Numbered from the stretch's first letter, positions 1 to 13,586 are shown. The stretch: DNA of 64,000 nucleotides from Kryptolebias marmoratus (GCF_001649575.2 NC_051443.1:22893563-22957562); one strand, 5' to 3'. The notes: a model not told the origin generated them from the letters alone. A program made the numbers and translations.

Positions 1-2164
1 TAATCATCAAAATTAAACGAAATAAACATTTGAAATATATGAGTTTGTATGTAATGTATGAATATAATATACAAGTTTCACTTTTTAAATGGAATTACTG
101 AAATCAATCTACTTTTTCATGATATTCTAATTTTATGACCAGCACCTGTATAGGCTCTGATAAAATAAATGAAAACGGGGTTGTAAAAAGCACACGGCCT
201 GCAGCGCCATTCAACTGAAAGCATCCAGAGCAGTCTTAATATAGACTTAAATAGAAAGATTGTTAAGTAGGCCATATAAATGTGAAGCATTTAAATAAAT
301 TCAATAGCTGATATTCATAAATTGCAAATGAAAAGTCATACCTACATCGTTCCAATTCTGTTCGATGCAGACGAAGCTGAAGGGACAGGAAGTGAATTTG
401 GAATTCAAACTAGCCTTTTGGTTTTTCCCTAAGCTCTTACAGTTATTCATAGACACATCTGTTACTACTGCGAGTAACATGAACCACAAACACCACCATG
501 GTTTTGGCACAATGCAAATATTTATACATGTCCCAAGAGAATTAGTTTATTTTTTACTTAGATATTTGATGAACACTGTTTTTTTTTTTTTTTTTTGAAC
601 GCACGACACAGGGGAATGGATATGACTGAACCATCATCAGTTAAAGTTCTGGAAGGAAATGATTGGTCGAGATGTGGCCCTGTGCTCATTTTGCAGCTCG
701 ATTGAATTCACATGATGACTAATGTGGAGGAAAAATAAATCTGTACTGGTAGATGGGAGTTGGGAGGAATGTGGTATCATTATTTAACAAGCCTCATCTC
801 AGGACTATGATGTACCACCGTCCTGCTAAACCAGCAAGAGTTAGTAATCAGTTGTCTCACTGTGAAAAAAATGCAATTTTATTTTTCTAAAAAAACAAAT
901 TTATGGGTTATATGGTCATTCTTCAACTGAAGGAGCTCTGTGTGCTACATAGCAATAGTTTGATGGTCAACTAAATCAGTGTTTTTCCTAACTTTAACCA
1001 AGTATTTTAACTACAATCTTCAACAGGGTATTTGGTTTCCTAAACCTAACGAAGTATTTGATATTTCTAAATCAGAACAAGGTGCTTTTGGCAGAATTTA
1101 AGCTCCTGCCCACACCAATACAGCTTTTTGGTAAGAAAAACACTTCAAAATGAAGACTTTTGTATTTTGATCAGTGTGTATATTTGACAAACTGAGATTT
1201 TGACAAAATAATGACATTGTAGCCTACAGGACGCATACCTGCTTCTGTTTTGTGTGCTGAGCATGCCAGTACACAACCACAGTAACAATCGAGCTTTTTC
1301 ACCACTTGTTTCTGACTGGCTAGCTTTGTCCTGACCCTGTCGGTTGTGTCTGGAAAGATTAATTACTGAGGATAAATGGCGAGCCACAATGGTTATGAAG
1401 ACCCTTAAACCATACTCAGAATCATTTTCTTTTGTTTTAGTTATTAAGGTTAATGTGTTTTTAAATAGAAGAACCAATATTTGTTTTAAAAAAGCAAAAA
1501 TGAGTTGTAATGAAAAGCTTCACCTAAAGCTTGTGGAACATTCGTGTGCCTCGTTCTCTTTTCTGCATTCCTCTGGGATTGCATTTAGTCTGAAATGTTA
1601 AGTGCTGAGTTTACATGGGGAACTCCGGGTTGGCCTAATCTCTTGACCGAGAGGTAGAATTAAAGTGATGTCATCTTGAGGCCGATTATAGCAGATTTAT
1701 TGAAGAAGTCTGTCGGGAGTCTGAGTTTGGCTGTAAAATTATCTTAAATTCTTTAGTCTGTGAAAATCCTCATATAAATATCTTACCTGACTAACCTTTG
1801 GAGGCATATTACAGTCAAGGGAAACTGACCCTCCCAGGCAACATGCTTCCAGCTTTGAAGATCGTCGAGCCTTATGGACTCCATCTGATTTCTAAAGAGG
1901 CTCCATCTGCAAAGTGGTTGTTGGGGGTGATTAACATGAACATGCAGTGGAATGGCGCCCGAATCTTTCCGGTGCCAGCCACGCTCTGCTGGGCACCATC
2001 ACTCCACAGAGAAATGAGAAAGAAAAGGCCAGTCTTTTCTTTGTCGTGGTGAGCCAGATGGCTGAATCTCACTTCTGCACTTCTTCTTAGTCACAGAACA
2101 TCTTTACTTGTTATCGCCCGACACTAAAAGGCAAAGCCCCATCGTAATGTTCTTGCCCATGTCT
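1..2164. other. Intron sequence without recognised gene or element
   Basis: AT-rich sequence with a 17-base T run at 580-596. Short frames occur on both strands (for example 365-598 and 1145-1477), but their translations are low in information and match no family I know. A small bulged hairpin, GGTGCCAGC against GCTGGGCACC, lies at about 1970-1997. Nothing else stands out. Confidence 0.5.
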
Positions 2165-3007
2165 GTCTAGGTATGACTGTTACCAAAATATCTCATGGAC
2201 CACCAGACACATTTTATCGAAACTTAGCAGAAAGTAATTACTGAATATACACCTATACCTGATGTAACATTTTGAGTCAATCCAATTCAAGATGGCTGCC
2301 ACAGCCACACAAAAGTGGCCATACTTAGTCTATTCTACTGATACTGACCTGAAAATTGTTGTGGTAGTGGCTGAGACTGACCCCAAACTGATATTTTCAG
2401 TGTAACAGTTTGTACAGATTTTTGTTTAAAATTTGTCCATAAACATGGAGTCTTTTTTCAAAATATCTCATTAACCACTGGATAGATTTTAATCAAACTT
2501 TAAGGAAACAATTATTGGAGGTTCCTCTGCAACTGACTAACTTTTGGAGCCAATCTAATTTAAGATGGGCACCACCACAGCCAGCTGACCTTTGAATTAT
2601 GGCCATTTTTGTGGCCATTTTCTGTCAGTTTTACAAATATTGTGCTAAAATTTGACGTGGTTGCAGCTGAGAGTCATTCACAACACAAAATCTTGGCTCA
2701 GAATTTTAGCATCAACGGTTGGAGTCAACCTTTTTTTGTCTGTTAACAAAATATCCCATGAACCAGTGGATGAATTTTAATGACACTTTCAGAAAATAAT
2801 AATTGGATGAACATCTACAACTGATTAACTTTTGGTCATAGTTCAGTTTTGAGTCATTCACCACACATACTCTTCACAGAGCATGTTCAAGATTTCACCA
2901 AAATGGCTACAACTCTGTCATTTCTCAACATACGATGCATAATCTAAAACTCTGGCATGAAACGCAGGGGCAAATATGCACTTCTTCATGAAATGCTAGG
3001 CCTTTTA
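2165..3007 (+). repeat. Unclassified interspersed repeat, copy A (three tandem units plus tail)
   Basis: Three related units start at about 2165, 2440 and 2735. Each opens with an AAAATATCTCAT-like block (2185, 2460, 2748; spacing 275 and 288 bases). Each then has a stretch resembling ACCACTGGA..GATTTTAAT.AAAC and a CTACAACTGATTAACTTTTGGAG-like segment. The first two carry an AAGATGG motif (2289, 2572). After the third unit comes a tail with TTTCTCAACAT, ATCTAAAA (2942-2949) and AATGCTAGGCCTTTT. The same order recurs at 15690, 31105 and 33985. No protein is encoded, and no terminal inverted repeats or target duplications were recognised. The sequence type is familiar from other fish genomes, but I cannot give it a class. 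Confidence 0.75.
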
Positions 3008-3930
3008 TTTAAAAAAAAATGTTTTCAACTAAGTTCTTGTTTTTTTATTTGCCTCTTTTTTTTCTTCCAGGCACTGGCTGCCACCTCTCCTTATTGACCG
3101 CTGTCATTAACGACACTTACCTCGTTATATGCTGAGCGTTTTTCAGAGCACTGCTGCTGCCAAGACTCTAATTCGTGTTGTTGCTGTGGTGGACTGCTTG
3201 TGGCTGTTTCCTGTTGGTCATGAACAGATAACGATCTGGGTTGAGGGAGAGGCACAGCATCCGAATCATAACCTACCCCCCAACACACACACAAACGCTT
3301 CCGAACCCAGCTGTATACACACATACACACACTCTAATACATTAGCAGCCTCTTCCAGCAGGGAAAATAAACAGTGTCATTTTTTTCTATCTCTTCGCCA
3401 AAGGAAATAGATAACATGGACGTCATCGCCTGGTGGGTGCTAAGAATAGGGGTGTTTATTAGTCGCACCAGGGATAGATTTTTTTCTTTTTACTAGACTT
3501 GTGCCACAGAATCGCCACAAGAAGCACCAATATCCCATTACATCCGTGTATTGATCATATCACATAATTAGGTCTGGGATAGAAAGGGCACAGAGGTAGG
3601 GTTACAATGTTACACTCAGTCCTGTAAAGGGCCAGTGCTTATTGATCTCTCCTGTTAATCATGCAAACAAAGTGGACCAGTGTTGTGGGTTATAAAGAGT
3701 GGAAGAGATTATTTCCTCATGCTCCATTTTTAGCTCACTGCTTTGTGACTTTTAATTTGAACTTTTCCCAACTGTAGTCTTGATTATTTGGTTGCTAACA
3801 TCCCTTTGTTCATAATTTTAGGTATTACAGGATCGCAAATGTATATATTATTATTTTAGAATTATTTTTAAAAAAAAGTCCATTCTTGATTTTACATTTC
3901 AGGAATTGATAAAATGATCTGGCCCCAGTT
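3008..3930. other. Intron sequence without recognised element
   Basis: Between copy A of the unclassified repeat and the Tc1 relic. There are A- and T-runs near 3010-3065 and CA-rich bits near 3280-3335. The short frames here (3129-3410 + and 3091-3330 -) overlap this simple sequence and are not credible genes. Confidence 0.45.
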
Positions 3931-3939
3931 AGCAGATTA

Positions 3940-4660
3940 AAGGTTAACGCTCATGACCGTACACTTAGAAAAAGATTAAACAACCACAGCCTTTTTGGAA
4001 CGGTTGCAGGAGAACAACTCTTCTCTCTTAAAGAATATGACAGTATGACTGAACCAGACGATTTCTGGACCTATGTCCTTTGGACAATTGAGACCATAGT
4101 AAGAAGGTTTAGCAAAATGCACAACAGTGTGTTTAGCAAAGACCAAACACAGTATATAAGCACTAAGACCTCATACTAACTGTCAAGCACGGTGATGGAG
4201 GACTGATGATTTGGTCACCTAAAGTCATTCAATTAATCCTGAACTCCACTGTAGGCCAAAGAAGAGTCAAAGTGCAGACCTCAGTCCAATTGAAGTGCTG
4301 TAGTGGGACCTTAAAGATTTGTGCAGAAACAAATATCTGCAAACAGCAATGAACTGAAACGATACTATAAAGAAGAGTGGGCCAAAATTCCTCCATAACA
4401 ATGTGAAGGACTGATAAAGTCCTACAGGAAAAAAAAAACGATGAAAGCTATTGCTGCTAATAGAGGTTCTACAAGCTGCTGGGTCATTATCTGGACTTAG
4501 ATTTTCTCTTCAGTTTTGTGTCATTGATTATGACACAGTGGAATCTGTTGTGTGTTTTTGTACACTTGAAGTTAGATTTGAATAATTTTAGAACCTTGTA
4601 AAGATCATATCATTTAAAGCCTGTAGTAAGAATCTGTTTTTGTTTTTTTGATCTAAGGAA
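3940..4660 (+). mobile_element. Tc1-like DNA transposon relic, transposase on + strand
   Basis: Broken Tc1/mariner transposase is readable in pieces. There is a helix-turn-helix-side segment at about 3945-4015. A stretch ending in TVKHGDGGLMIW (about 4179-4214) matches the Tc1 motif VKHGGGSVMVW. A C-terminal stretch has DLSPIEVL then a stop then WDLK (about 4280-4316), EEWAKIPP (about 4372-4397) and AIAANRGSTSC (about 4447-4479). A deletion of roughly the middle third joins the two halves near 4230-4255, removing the central acidic residue of the DDE triad. Stops and frameshifts make it inactive. The downstream TTTTAGAACCTTGTAA-like tail resembles the 3' end of this fish Tc1 family. No left terminal repeat was found. 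Confidence 0.85.
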
Positions 4661-4739
4661 GTAAATTAAAATCAGATCTGTTTTTATTTTTTGTCCAGCT
4701 AATCAACCCCACCGTTAGAACACTAATAAACTGCTCAGC

Positions 4740-7700
4740 ATGAACATCTACATTTTGTTATTACTTTTAATCCAATTCCCCACATAGGAAATGAGTCAAA
4801 TGTGTGATTACAGGCTTAAAGAAGCAAATCTCATAATACGATGCAGAAAGAAAACACCTCACCACCACTCCCAGCTTCATACTCAAGGACAGACAGAACA
4901 CAATGAAGGCAGCAGGGATTTAACCCACAATGATGGACGGGGTCTTTAACCAGTAGCCAACTTCCATAGCAAAGAAAACCACGTTTTGCATCTCTGGCAC
5001 ACGTTCATTTGAATTCTTATGGTTTCAAACCATCCTTCAGAGTCCGTAAAGTATCTATTGTAATTTCTTTTTTCATTATTGTATCTGAAATAAGCCGCCA
5101 TTGAGCGCACTAATGAAATTCTAATTGCCACTGCTAAAAGAGGCCAAGGAAACATTTAATCTGCTCTGGAAGTTATCTTAGTGGATTCTTAGTAATTGTG
5201 GAAACCTTTTGTGTTGGACAGAGGAGAAGATAAAGCCAAATGGCATTAGGGAGTAAAGGGGGAAAAAAAATACCATACTGAAGCCAAGAATATTTAGACT
5301 TAGTAGAAAATATTCGGTTTTAGATTTAGTCCATGTTCATCCATTGTTGAGACTGTTTTTCTTCAGTCATGCAGTTTTGTATGGGTTGTATAAACAAAGG
5401 TTTTCATTGTAAAAAAACAAATATTTTAAGCACAAGATAAAAAGATAATCCACTGTTAATCATCCCCTTTCACTTCATTAAGTTTCTAAAAGCTGCACTA
5501 GCTTCAACATTTATCATCACTTTTCTCAGTTTAGACGTTTGATTCAGTACGTGAATCAAATGTTGGTTTTTTTCTCCTTTTCTCAGACAATATTGACTAT
5601 CTGTGGTTTTCTGTAACATGTGCATGCTGTCCTGCCTCCATTTGATTGATGGGATCTCTAGAAACCAATCTCTCAAAAGTGGCAGCTGAAGGAAAAGCAG
5701 GTGAGCATCTTCAATCCTGTGTAGGAAAAGGTAAAGAAAAATCCTCAAGCTGCCACCAAGCTCAGTGTTAGCATAATGAAAGCAGCAGAGTGTGAAGTCA
5801 GAGAAGCTAAACAATTCAGAATTAATGGTGAAAGCTCGTGGGAAAAACAAAAAGAAGGAAAAGCAGAAGATGGAGGCGGGGGGGAGGATCTGATTGAGAG
5901 GGCGCTTTTAGTGGCTTTCTCTTGTGAAATTGAGCATGTCCTTCGCACTGACGCACACCGCTCATCTCGCTCTCAGCAACTTATCTTCCATTAGCAGACA
6001 AAGATGTGCCTTAACTACACAAGACTGTGACAACAAGCAGGATTTACAGACACTGTGATGGGCTCAGGATCTGCAAACGAATTCCCTAATCCTGTGCTGA
6101 AACATTTCTTTGTGCTAACATTTGGTCTCGTTAGGAAACACAAGTCCTGGCATCGGGACTTAACTGTGATTATATTATACAGTTACTATGTGATGCCGCC
6201 TCCAATATTACCTCACAAAACCTTTTTGTAAGGGCCAGCTAATTAGCTTCTTTTTAAAATTTCATTAAGGTTCCTAACTGAGTAAAACAAACCTGAATGT
6301 AAGCATCAACTATGACGTGAGCTGTTCTAACTTTCTAAAATACTAAGGAAAACCTTCAGTGCTTCCTTTATTATATTTAACATAGAAAACAGAGGTAAAC
6401 TAATATGGGGTTTTCTCTGATCAGTGCTAGTCCATAGAAATCAGGGCGGCTATATGACACAGATTTTTATTATTGGCCAATATTTAACAAAAAATAGCAA
6501 TAATTGCTTAACTTAAACTTACCTTCAAAGAACTTGTGCACTTAAAAATAACAGAAGAGCATTCTCAATTGGATTAATATTTGATATATTTTTACTGGTG
6601 GGATTTAAATAATAATGTCTTTTGTTAGAGGTAAAGTGATTAGGTAGGTTTTGACTTAATCAGCATTGGTCATACCTGAACATGCTAATTAAACTTTATG
6701 CACCGACATTGTGCTTTATTTGTCACCAGCCAGTTATTGTAAAACAAGTGTTGCATTCACAGATTGGTGATTGTTTTCTTTTAAGTTGATCTTTTTTTAT
6801 TTCTATGAAGGCCAGTATACAGTTTTGTTTAGGCTTTTCTTCCCCCAGAACTCTTTATATTCTTATCAGAAGTCCAGAGTGAGTTTTGATAAACCCCTTC
6901 CTCATCGGCTCCCAGTTGGAATGAACAGGATATCAAAACGCCTATTTTAGGACCAGCATGTTTATCTGTACTTGTAGCTGGTTCGGGGTGGAATTACTCG
7001 CAACACTCCTATTCACAGATCGACTCTGCTGGTGGTGCTTTGCTGATTTGATCACTGGCATTTGTTTGTGGTTGACAAGGAGCTTCATCCTGGAAAATAA
7101 TTTTTGTTGTAAAGTGTTTGTGCCTTTCTAAACATTTTCCTGGGAAATCAAGTTTGGAATTGTAGTAACAGATGAGGCACAGCAAAAGCTTGTATTCAGG
7201 TAGAGTCAGTAAAATGAGTTCTTCTTGTTTAGCAGCTGTTTTGTGGTGAATATTTTTTCTTCTAAAGACAGCAAAACCACAAATACTGTGATTTGTTTTT
7301 GCCCAACAAACAATAGTGATCCTGCCTGTAAAATCCAATTGACATTAGCTCTGTTGACTCTTGTTTTTTTTTTTTTATCTGTTTATCCAAGTTTTCCCTT
7401 ACCATTTGGAAGGACATGCACCGCTTCCCACTTCCTGCTTAACATCAGCACTCAGTGAGTGAAGGAGTTGTGTAATTCCCTCCCTCCCTTTCTCTCCACT
7501 TAGCCAGACAACAAGAAACATCTGGCCGGAGAACAGAGAGTTCACCATGCACCCCTCCCTGCCTCGGATGAGTCCAACAATACTCGGCTCAAAGTGTGCA
7601 CTGGACGCAAATCTGTTATCCTACCAAACCCTCTGAAAGTGTTGCATTCTTATCGTAACTCGGCTGATTTCTCAGAAGAACATGTGGGTGTATTCCGTTG

Positions 7701-8850
7701 TCAAGGGCTTGCTGTGATGTTCAAAGTCTGTAATTTGCTCTCCCTGAGAGTGGTAAAAAGGTGTTATTTTCCTTTCTAAATTTTCATTATGACATCCTGT
7801 AACTCTCTTACTAGAGGTTTAACAGTTGTGTATCCTCAGGCTTATGTTTGCAAAGGTGTTTTCTCACCAATTTTCACATCTCAAGTGTTGCTTCCCTTCG
7901 TGCTCCATCTATTATTAGGGTGAATTCCATATTTTTGTGTGTTTCAGATCATGCTCAAGTTAAGTCAGAGTGCTGTGTTTATCATCAACTAGTCTTGTAT
8001 TCTCACATCCTTTGTGCCTCTGGTTTCAAAAACTAAAGAAAAAAAAAACAATTTATGTCACACACATTTTCGGCATCACTGATTCCATGTCAATTATGCA
8101 CTGCAGGTGCTGCAGCCAAAATTAGAGCTGTGGGATGAAGTTGGCTAACTTCTGCTTTTATAGAGCTTTTATATTTGTCTTTTCATTCAACTGTGTCTGT
8201 TTCACTTTCAAGTCTTTTCTGCTCTTTTTTTTTCTTTTTTTGCAGTAAGATGAGCACAGGCCAGCCCATCTGTCATGTAAAGACAGCGGTTCGATGCACA
8301 GGATGCATTTCCCCAAAACGCATGCAAATCTTTTTATCATAGCTGCTGCATTAAAGAAATGTATGGGTAAATATGTCAATATTATGGTAGCTAAAGACAA
8401 CACTATCATGTAGAAACCAAACGCTTTATTTAAAAAAAAATCACTGGTTTGCATAATTGTTAGTTTACATGTTAATTGCATAAGCACTAAAGATATTGTT
8501 GCCAAAAGCATTGTCAGTAAGATTTATCCAGCTCCAGCAAAGCAAAATAGACCAAATTTTTTAAATACTTTGATTGATTTTGACTTAAAAAAAATCCCTG
8601 AGTCTCAGGAAATTAACTTGTTTCGGTAGAGTTGGGTTTAAACATTAATTTTTAAAAATAATTTTCTAATTTGATGCAGATGTCTGAGTAAATAAAAAAA
8701 ATAAAATAGCTATTGTCATAACACATTGGCATCTGCAAGAAAATGCACATAAAATGCTAGTTTTGTTATTTGTCTCTAAAATCCTGGCACATTCAAAGAT
8801 TTACAGCAACTGAGCTGCTTTTGCAAAATTTTCCAAGAGCAGTGTCTCTA
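4740..8850. other. Intron sequence without recognised gene or element
   Basis: Four kilobases of AT-rich DNA with scattered homopolymers (for example T runs at 7363-7376 and 8226-8241). The largest frames (5470-5850 -, 7009-7338 - and 8158-8511 -) have no start context, splice signals or family resemblance that I can see. A pyrimidine tract and AG at about 7472-7503 resemble an acceptor but lead into no recognisable exon. Confidence 0.45.
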
Positions 8851-8852
8851 AA

Positions 8853-8965
8853 CTAATCCATCCACCCATTCCTTTTCTTTAGCTGCTTTTCTGTTCAGGG
8901 TCACAGGGGAGCTGGTGCCCATCTCCAGCGGTCATTGTGCGAGAGGCAGGGTACACCTTAAACAG
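8853..8965 (-). mobile_element. 5'-truncated LINE 3' end with target-site duplication
   Basis: On the + strand this begins with a CCATCC-type tail, then reads as the reverse complement of the widespread fish LINE 3' end. Diagnostic pieces are TTCAGGGTCAC, GGGGAGCTGG, GGTCATTGTGCGAGAGGC and GGGTACACC. The element therefore lies on the - strand and is truncated to about 113 bases. Flanking copies of GTGTCTCTAAA (8842-8852) and GTGCCTCTAAA (8966-8976) form a probable target-site duplication with 10 of 11 bases equal. The first bases of the right copy may be shared with the element. The exact clade (L2/CR1-like or other) is not certain. Confidence 0.75.
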
Positions 8966-8979
8966 GTGCCTCTAAAATA

Positions 8980-10390
8980 ACAAGAAATAAAATTTAAAAA
9001 CAGTTGGAGGACCTGAGAGTAAAGTCCATGGTATATCAATTCCTCTCTATTCCTTCCTTATCACTTTATTATATTCTATATGACGCTGCAGGGAGACAAG
9101 GAAATGTTACTCCAAAGGCAAAGGACATCGGTTAGTGATTAATTTATTATATTTATCAATAGAGCTCTGTTTCCTAAATGTAAGATATGAAAATCAGTGG
9201 GATGTTGGCAAACTCATCCAAACAGCATTAACTTGTATATCATCTTTTTATAGGCAGTTAAAACTAAGAAGCTCAGGTGTCATTATTTCAACAGCGTAAT
9301 ATTTTACGGTTTTTGCTCCCAGCTGCTCATCAATATGGGACCACCAAATGTTTGGTATAAAACACAGCCTAATTTAAATTATTCTAACATAAGTGTGAAA
9401 TTAAATTAGCTCTTTCAAATAGATATTATTTTGTTCAGCAGTATACACCCATGGTCTGTTTTTAACAAGCATTTCCATTGACCCTCATCTCTTGACACAA
9501 TTGTTTCTACTTGTCATAGATTAAAACTAGGATTGTGCCTTTTTCATGTTCCATGTCTTCATTAACTTGATAACAAGCTTTTGTCACATGATAAATTCCT
9601 TTTTGCATTTATGAAACAGCCAACAATCCCCACCTTCAAACGCCCAATCATAGTCTTTTGTATTGAGTACATCCTGGCATGTCACTTTTTTTTGTACACT
9701 TTCTTGGCTAACAGTTAGCTGAAGGGTAAGTGTAGGTTGAGTTTGACCTGCTCTTCTTTGCCTGTGGCATTGCTCTTCTGTTTCCCTTTTTTTGTTGTTT
9801 CAATGCGTCTTGACCTTGACAGCAGAATATAGGGGGAGTTGGGAATGACATTTTCCCTGAACGCAGCCCTCGGATAGGTTTCTGAGATGATAAACTACTC
9901 TCACTTGGTGACATTCATCTTTCCCACATGCACCTCCTCTTTGTACACCTCTACCCACACCTTTTTTCTCCTTTGGTCAGTCTTTGTTTCCATCTAGGTG
10001 GGAAGAAGTGAAAACCTTGGCTTGGTGTGTTTTGAACTACAAGAACTAAAACGGAACAATTATTCTGGAAAATAGAAGATATTTATAACACATACATCAG
10101 ATCTTATAACCTAATAATTGTGATTCACTTGCATGTATCTCCTGAAATTTGAATCATGTTAGGTTTATATACTCATTTACTTTATTGACAACAATCCCAG
10201 ATGCTGTAGCAGGCATGTTTATTGGTCACACTAATGCAGGGTATAAACACTAATAATTAACCAGTCTGACCAGAGATTACCAAATGTTTAAGTCATACAA
10301 CACAATCACTTCTCTCATGGCATCACCCATAACTTGGATATTTGTTGGTTTATTGTCATATTGTCTAAGTTCCCTGCTATATAAAGATAT
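8980..10390. other. Intron sequence without recognised element
   Basis: AT-rich sequence with no repeat I recognise. The frame 9708-9914 on the - strand is rich in Ser, Gln and Lys and has no family resemblance. Confidence 0.4.
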
Positions 10391-10395
10391 AAACT

Positions 10396-10482
10396 AATGC
10401 TATTGTCTATTACTTGGCTAAAGGCATGTTTGCAATCAACACTGTTGAAAACGAGGGCTTTAAGGCAATAATTAAAGACCTT
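10396..10482 (+). mobile_element. hAT (ZBED-like) transposase scrap
   Basis: About 29 codons read NAIVYYLAKGMFAINTVENE followed by GFKAIIKDL. This matches the conserved hAT transposase block of the form (I)..(L/I)AKDM.PI.TVE..GFK.LI..L, which is normally followed by DPRY. The match is lost after this point and the frame ends at 10599. Only one block is readable, so this is a degraded internal piece of a hAT element or a hAT-derived gene. No terminal repeats were found. Confidence 0.5.
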
Positions 10483-11730
10483 TTCACAGAATTGTTTTGT
10501 GATATGGCTGCAAAGACATGCCTTTCTTTAAAGGTACCTCTGATTTTTATTTATTTTTTCCCTCAAATGGACCAGTTGAGACCCCTAAGTCGTCTTTGAC
10601 ATTTGATTGCTTACAGAACCAGTGACAGTTTTGCTGTCAGTTAAAATAAAGCAGTGCTTGTACACCTACTCTCCAACTCAGCTCTATGACTACTTTTGTA
10701 GTCAATTCAGAGGCGTAACAGCACTAGGTTGACTTCAACCCACGATGACCTTGATACTCAAATCACACTGAGGTGGGAAAAAGAAATCTGAGGCCCAGTG
10801 TTTTTTTTAAAGGCTTGGTATTAGGAGAGCATTCCTCTTTGAACTCTGGAAAATATTTTTTCATTTTTTATGTGTTGCTTTGTTTAATATCTTCAACCAG
10901 TGTTGAATGACGGATTGGATTTTTTGTTTATTGAGAGCAATTTTTTTCAATAAAGAAATGCCTAGAAATGCCTAATATGTGATATAATTGTCATCTCAGT
11001 TCACATTGAGAAAATGCCTGGAAGCATTTGCTAAATTCTTAAGAATAATGAAAAAAAACAACATTTTTTAAGGGCACACACTAGTTTGTGGTGTATATGT
11101 ATTATTTTCAGAAAGATTGTGGAGTATTATGCACAGATTGATATGTCCCATTAGAGAACTCGGTTTGTCTGAGCTCTGGATTGGCTTTAGAAGGAGAAAA
11201 CAGACATATTGCATCTCTTAGGTATTTAATTGTGTTAAAATGTCAGGACGAGTGATGGCACCATTGGGATATCATTACAGGGCTCGCTGGTTTAAATGAA
11301 CTCACCTCTAACTAGACAGCTAAAAGGCACTGAATGGGTGTTTGAATGGTAGAACTGATATATTTCTCCTGCTAAAATCGACTCGTGTATTCACGGAGTA
11401 AATCTTTCAAAAATTTACACTGGTTTGATTGATATCTACATACCTGTTGGGGACTTTAGGCTGTCGGTCATGTTAGGTAAACACCGTGCAGAATGGTGTA
11501 CTGCTGTTCTGAGACGTGTTGTTTTCCGTGGCTGTTGTCAGTTAAAGCTCAGCGTGCGTGTAGTTACCATTAATGATAATGTTTATTAGTTGATTGTTGT
11601 TTTATTATAGCACTTAAAACATAAGTGCATATCAGCTCTCTGGTGCGTGTAAAGCTAATTTAAGCAAGAGCTGCTTAGTTTACATGTCTGGGCCATTTCA
11701 GCCATGTAAATTATGATATCAACTGGAAAA

Positions 11731-11773
11731 CCTGTTGTGTGTGTGTGCATGTGTGTGTGTGTGGGTGTGTGGT
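11731..11773. repeat. TG-rich microsatellite
   Basis: An interrupted TG dinucleotide tract of about 40 bases, with GCA and GGG interruptions. Confidence 0.9.
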
Positions 11774-11779
11774 TTTACC

Positions 11780-13580
11780 AGTCTTAGTTTTCAGTCTTTT
11801 GTCCCTTATTTATGATATTGAGTGGTTGTATTTAATCATACTTTACATTGAGCTTACTTAGTGTTGTTAAAGTCCCATTTGAGGGCTTCACAGTCAATTT
11901 CTTTCTTTTTTCTTTGGAAGAACGTTTTTTTTTTTGCCATACTTGTGGCTTGCTTGATGGATGCTATTGTTGTCCACTACTCAGCTGTTCCACCAGTTTA
12001 GTTTAGACTAAAATATGTCAACAAAGAAGATGAACCGCCATAAAAAACCCATTTAGGATTCTCAGAGGATGAATCACATTGACTTTTGTGGCTACTCACT
12101 TTTCTGTTGTCCTACATCTTCTGGATCACCATAGGTGGGGGTGAGGATTTCGATTGTGACACAGGAAACTTCTTCATGGAGGAGCTCTATGAAACTGGAC
12201 AGCAGAGTGTTAAAGGTCTTTGCCCCCCTGCGCCCCTGCTGACACTCCTGTCGTTTTTGCTTCCTCTTCTATTAATTACAAGAGGCCTAGCTCCCATCAC
12301 CAGCCAGCAAAAGGAAGACTAATGAAATATTGAAGTTGAGTACTAGTACATTAGTCCTACTTAAAGACATCTGAGAGAATTTTCAAACATTTACAAGTGT
12401 CCCCAGATTAAAAAAACAAAAAACATAACTGGTCAGTAAGTAAAATCAACAAATCAGTGGCTTGGAATTTAATCAGAGACCAGGTTTTCTTTTCTTTGTT
12501 TTATTCATTGCCTCAGAAATGCTGTTCACCTTCAAACCTACAAAGTGAGTGCTTTTTATTAACAGGAATGTACGTTTTCTTCAGTGCAGCAAACATTATT
12601 GTCTTGTTACCCAATGTTGGGTTCAAACAGGGTTCTGCTCAGAACTTCGTCTTCAAACTACCAAAATAAAAAAAAAGACATTTCCATTTTCTCATCTACT
12701 TTAATGACAGGTTCGTATTGCCTTAGGACAAATGAGAGCACAGTAATGAGAAAAACAATAGGATGTCTGAGTAGACAGCACAAAGAGATGGGCAAACAGG
12801 ATTCCCCGCCATTTGCTTTATACCGACTTTTTAACGATGCCCTTGATTAATTGGTCATTTTGTTGTAATGCTGTTTTAGTAGCTGAGCTCCGGGGAAAGG
12901 CAGTCAAACTTTATATGCTAAAGATCGTTGGAATTAGTATTATTCTTGTGTTTTGAATGTCTGGGTGCTCAGACTCCAGATTAAGCTAAAATGTACTAGA
13001 AAGCTGTCACCTACGTGACTTTACTCTTCACTGCAGCATCTGCTCTTTAAATTATTCATCTGCTTGGGATCATTAGGTCTGTTTCTGGTTTGCATAGCAG
13101 CAGTCTCAACTGTCATTACATCTGTCTGAGGCTCGCATGTTATTGAATGTACAGTATTGAAAACTGTCAAGGTTGTCGATAAGTCAAAAGTACAAAGTTC
13201 TTTGTCTATTGGCTTTGTGAACTTCAGAGTACACTGATTCTTTTGAAGCTAAATCACAATTTTAGCTTGCTGTTCTGTTTTTTTTTGCACTGAATGTACT
13301 CTAACCAGCTGGCTGGCAGCAGTTGTGAATTGTACTTGAACAGAAATGAAAAGTTTACCTACTTTTTATTTACACAATATTTTAATCTGCTTATCCAGCA
13401 AAGGATAAACAGCCTGTGTTTTAAACTGTAGCATCATTTTGGCCACCTAATAGATTGGGGTGTAAACTCTAGACCCCTGAGTGGAACACTGTGCTGCATT
13501 CGATCCAAAAATACTATAAGGGCATGTACTCCTTGACCAGCTTGGGCACACTGATGGATAAACATGCTTAATTATGTTTA
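11780..13580. other. Intron sequence without recognised element
   Basis: Unique-looking AT-rich DNA. Three overlapping short + strand frames (12086-12322, 12457-12669, 12584-12850) were examined. None shows a known domain, and the hydrophobic stretch in the first is of low complexity. Confidence 0.4.
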
Positions 13581-13586
13581 AGGTCT

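Noticed and set aside
7472..7620. Pyrimidine tract and AG followed by an open stretch, resembling an exon start
   Set aside because: The following frame stops within about 25 codons, shows no Vav or other homology and has no donor site in phase.
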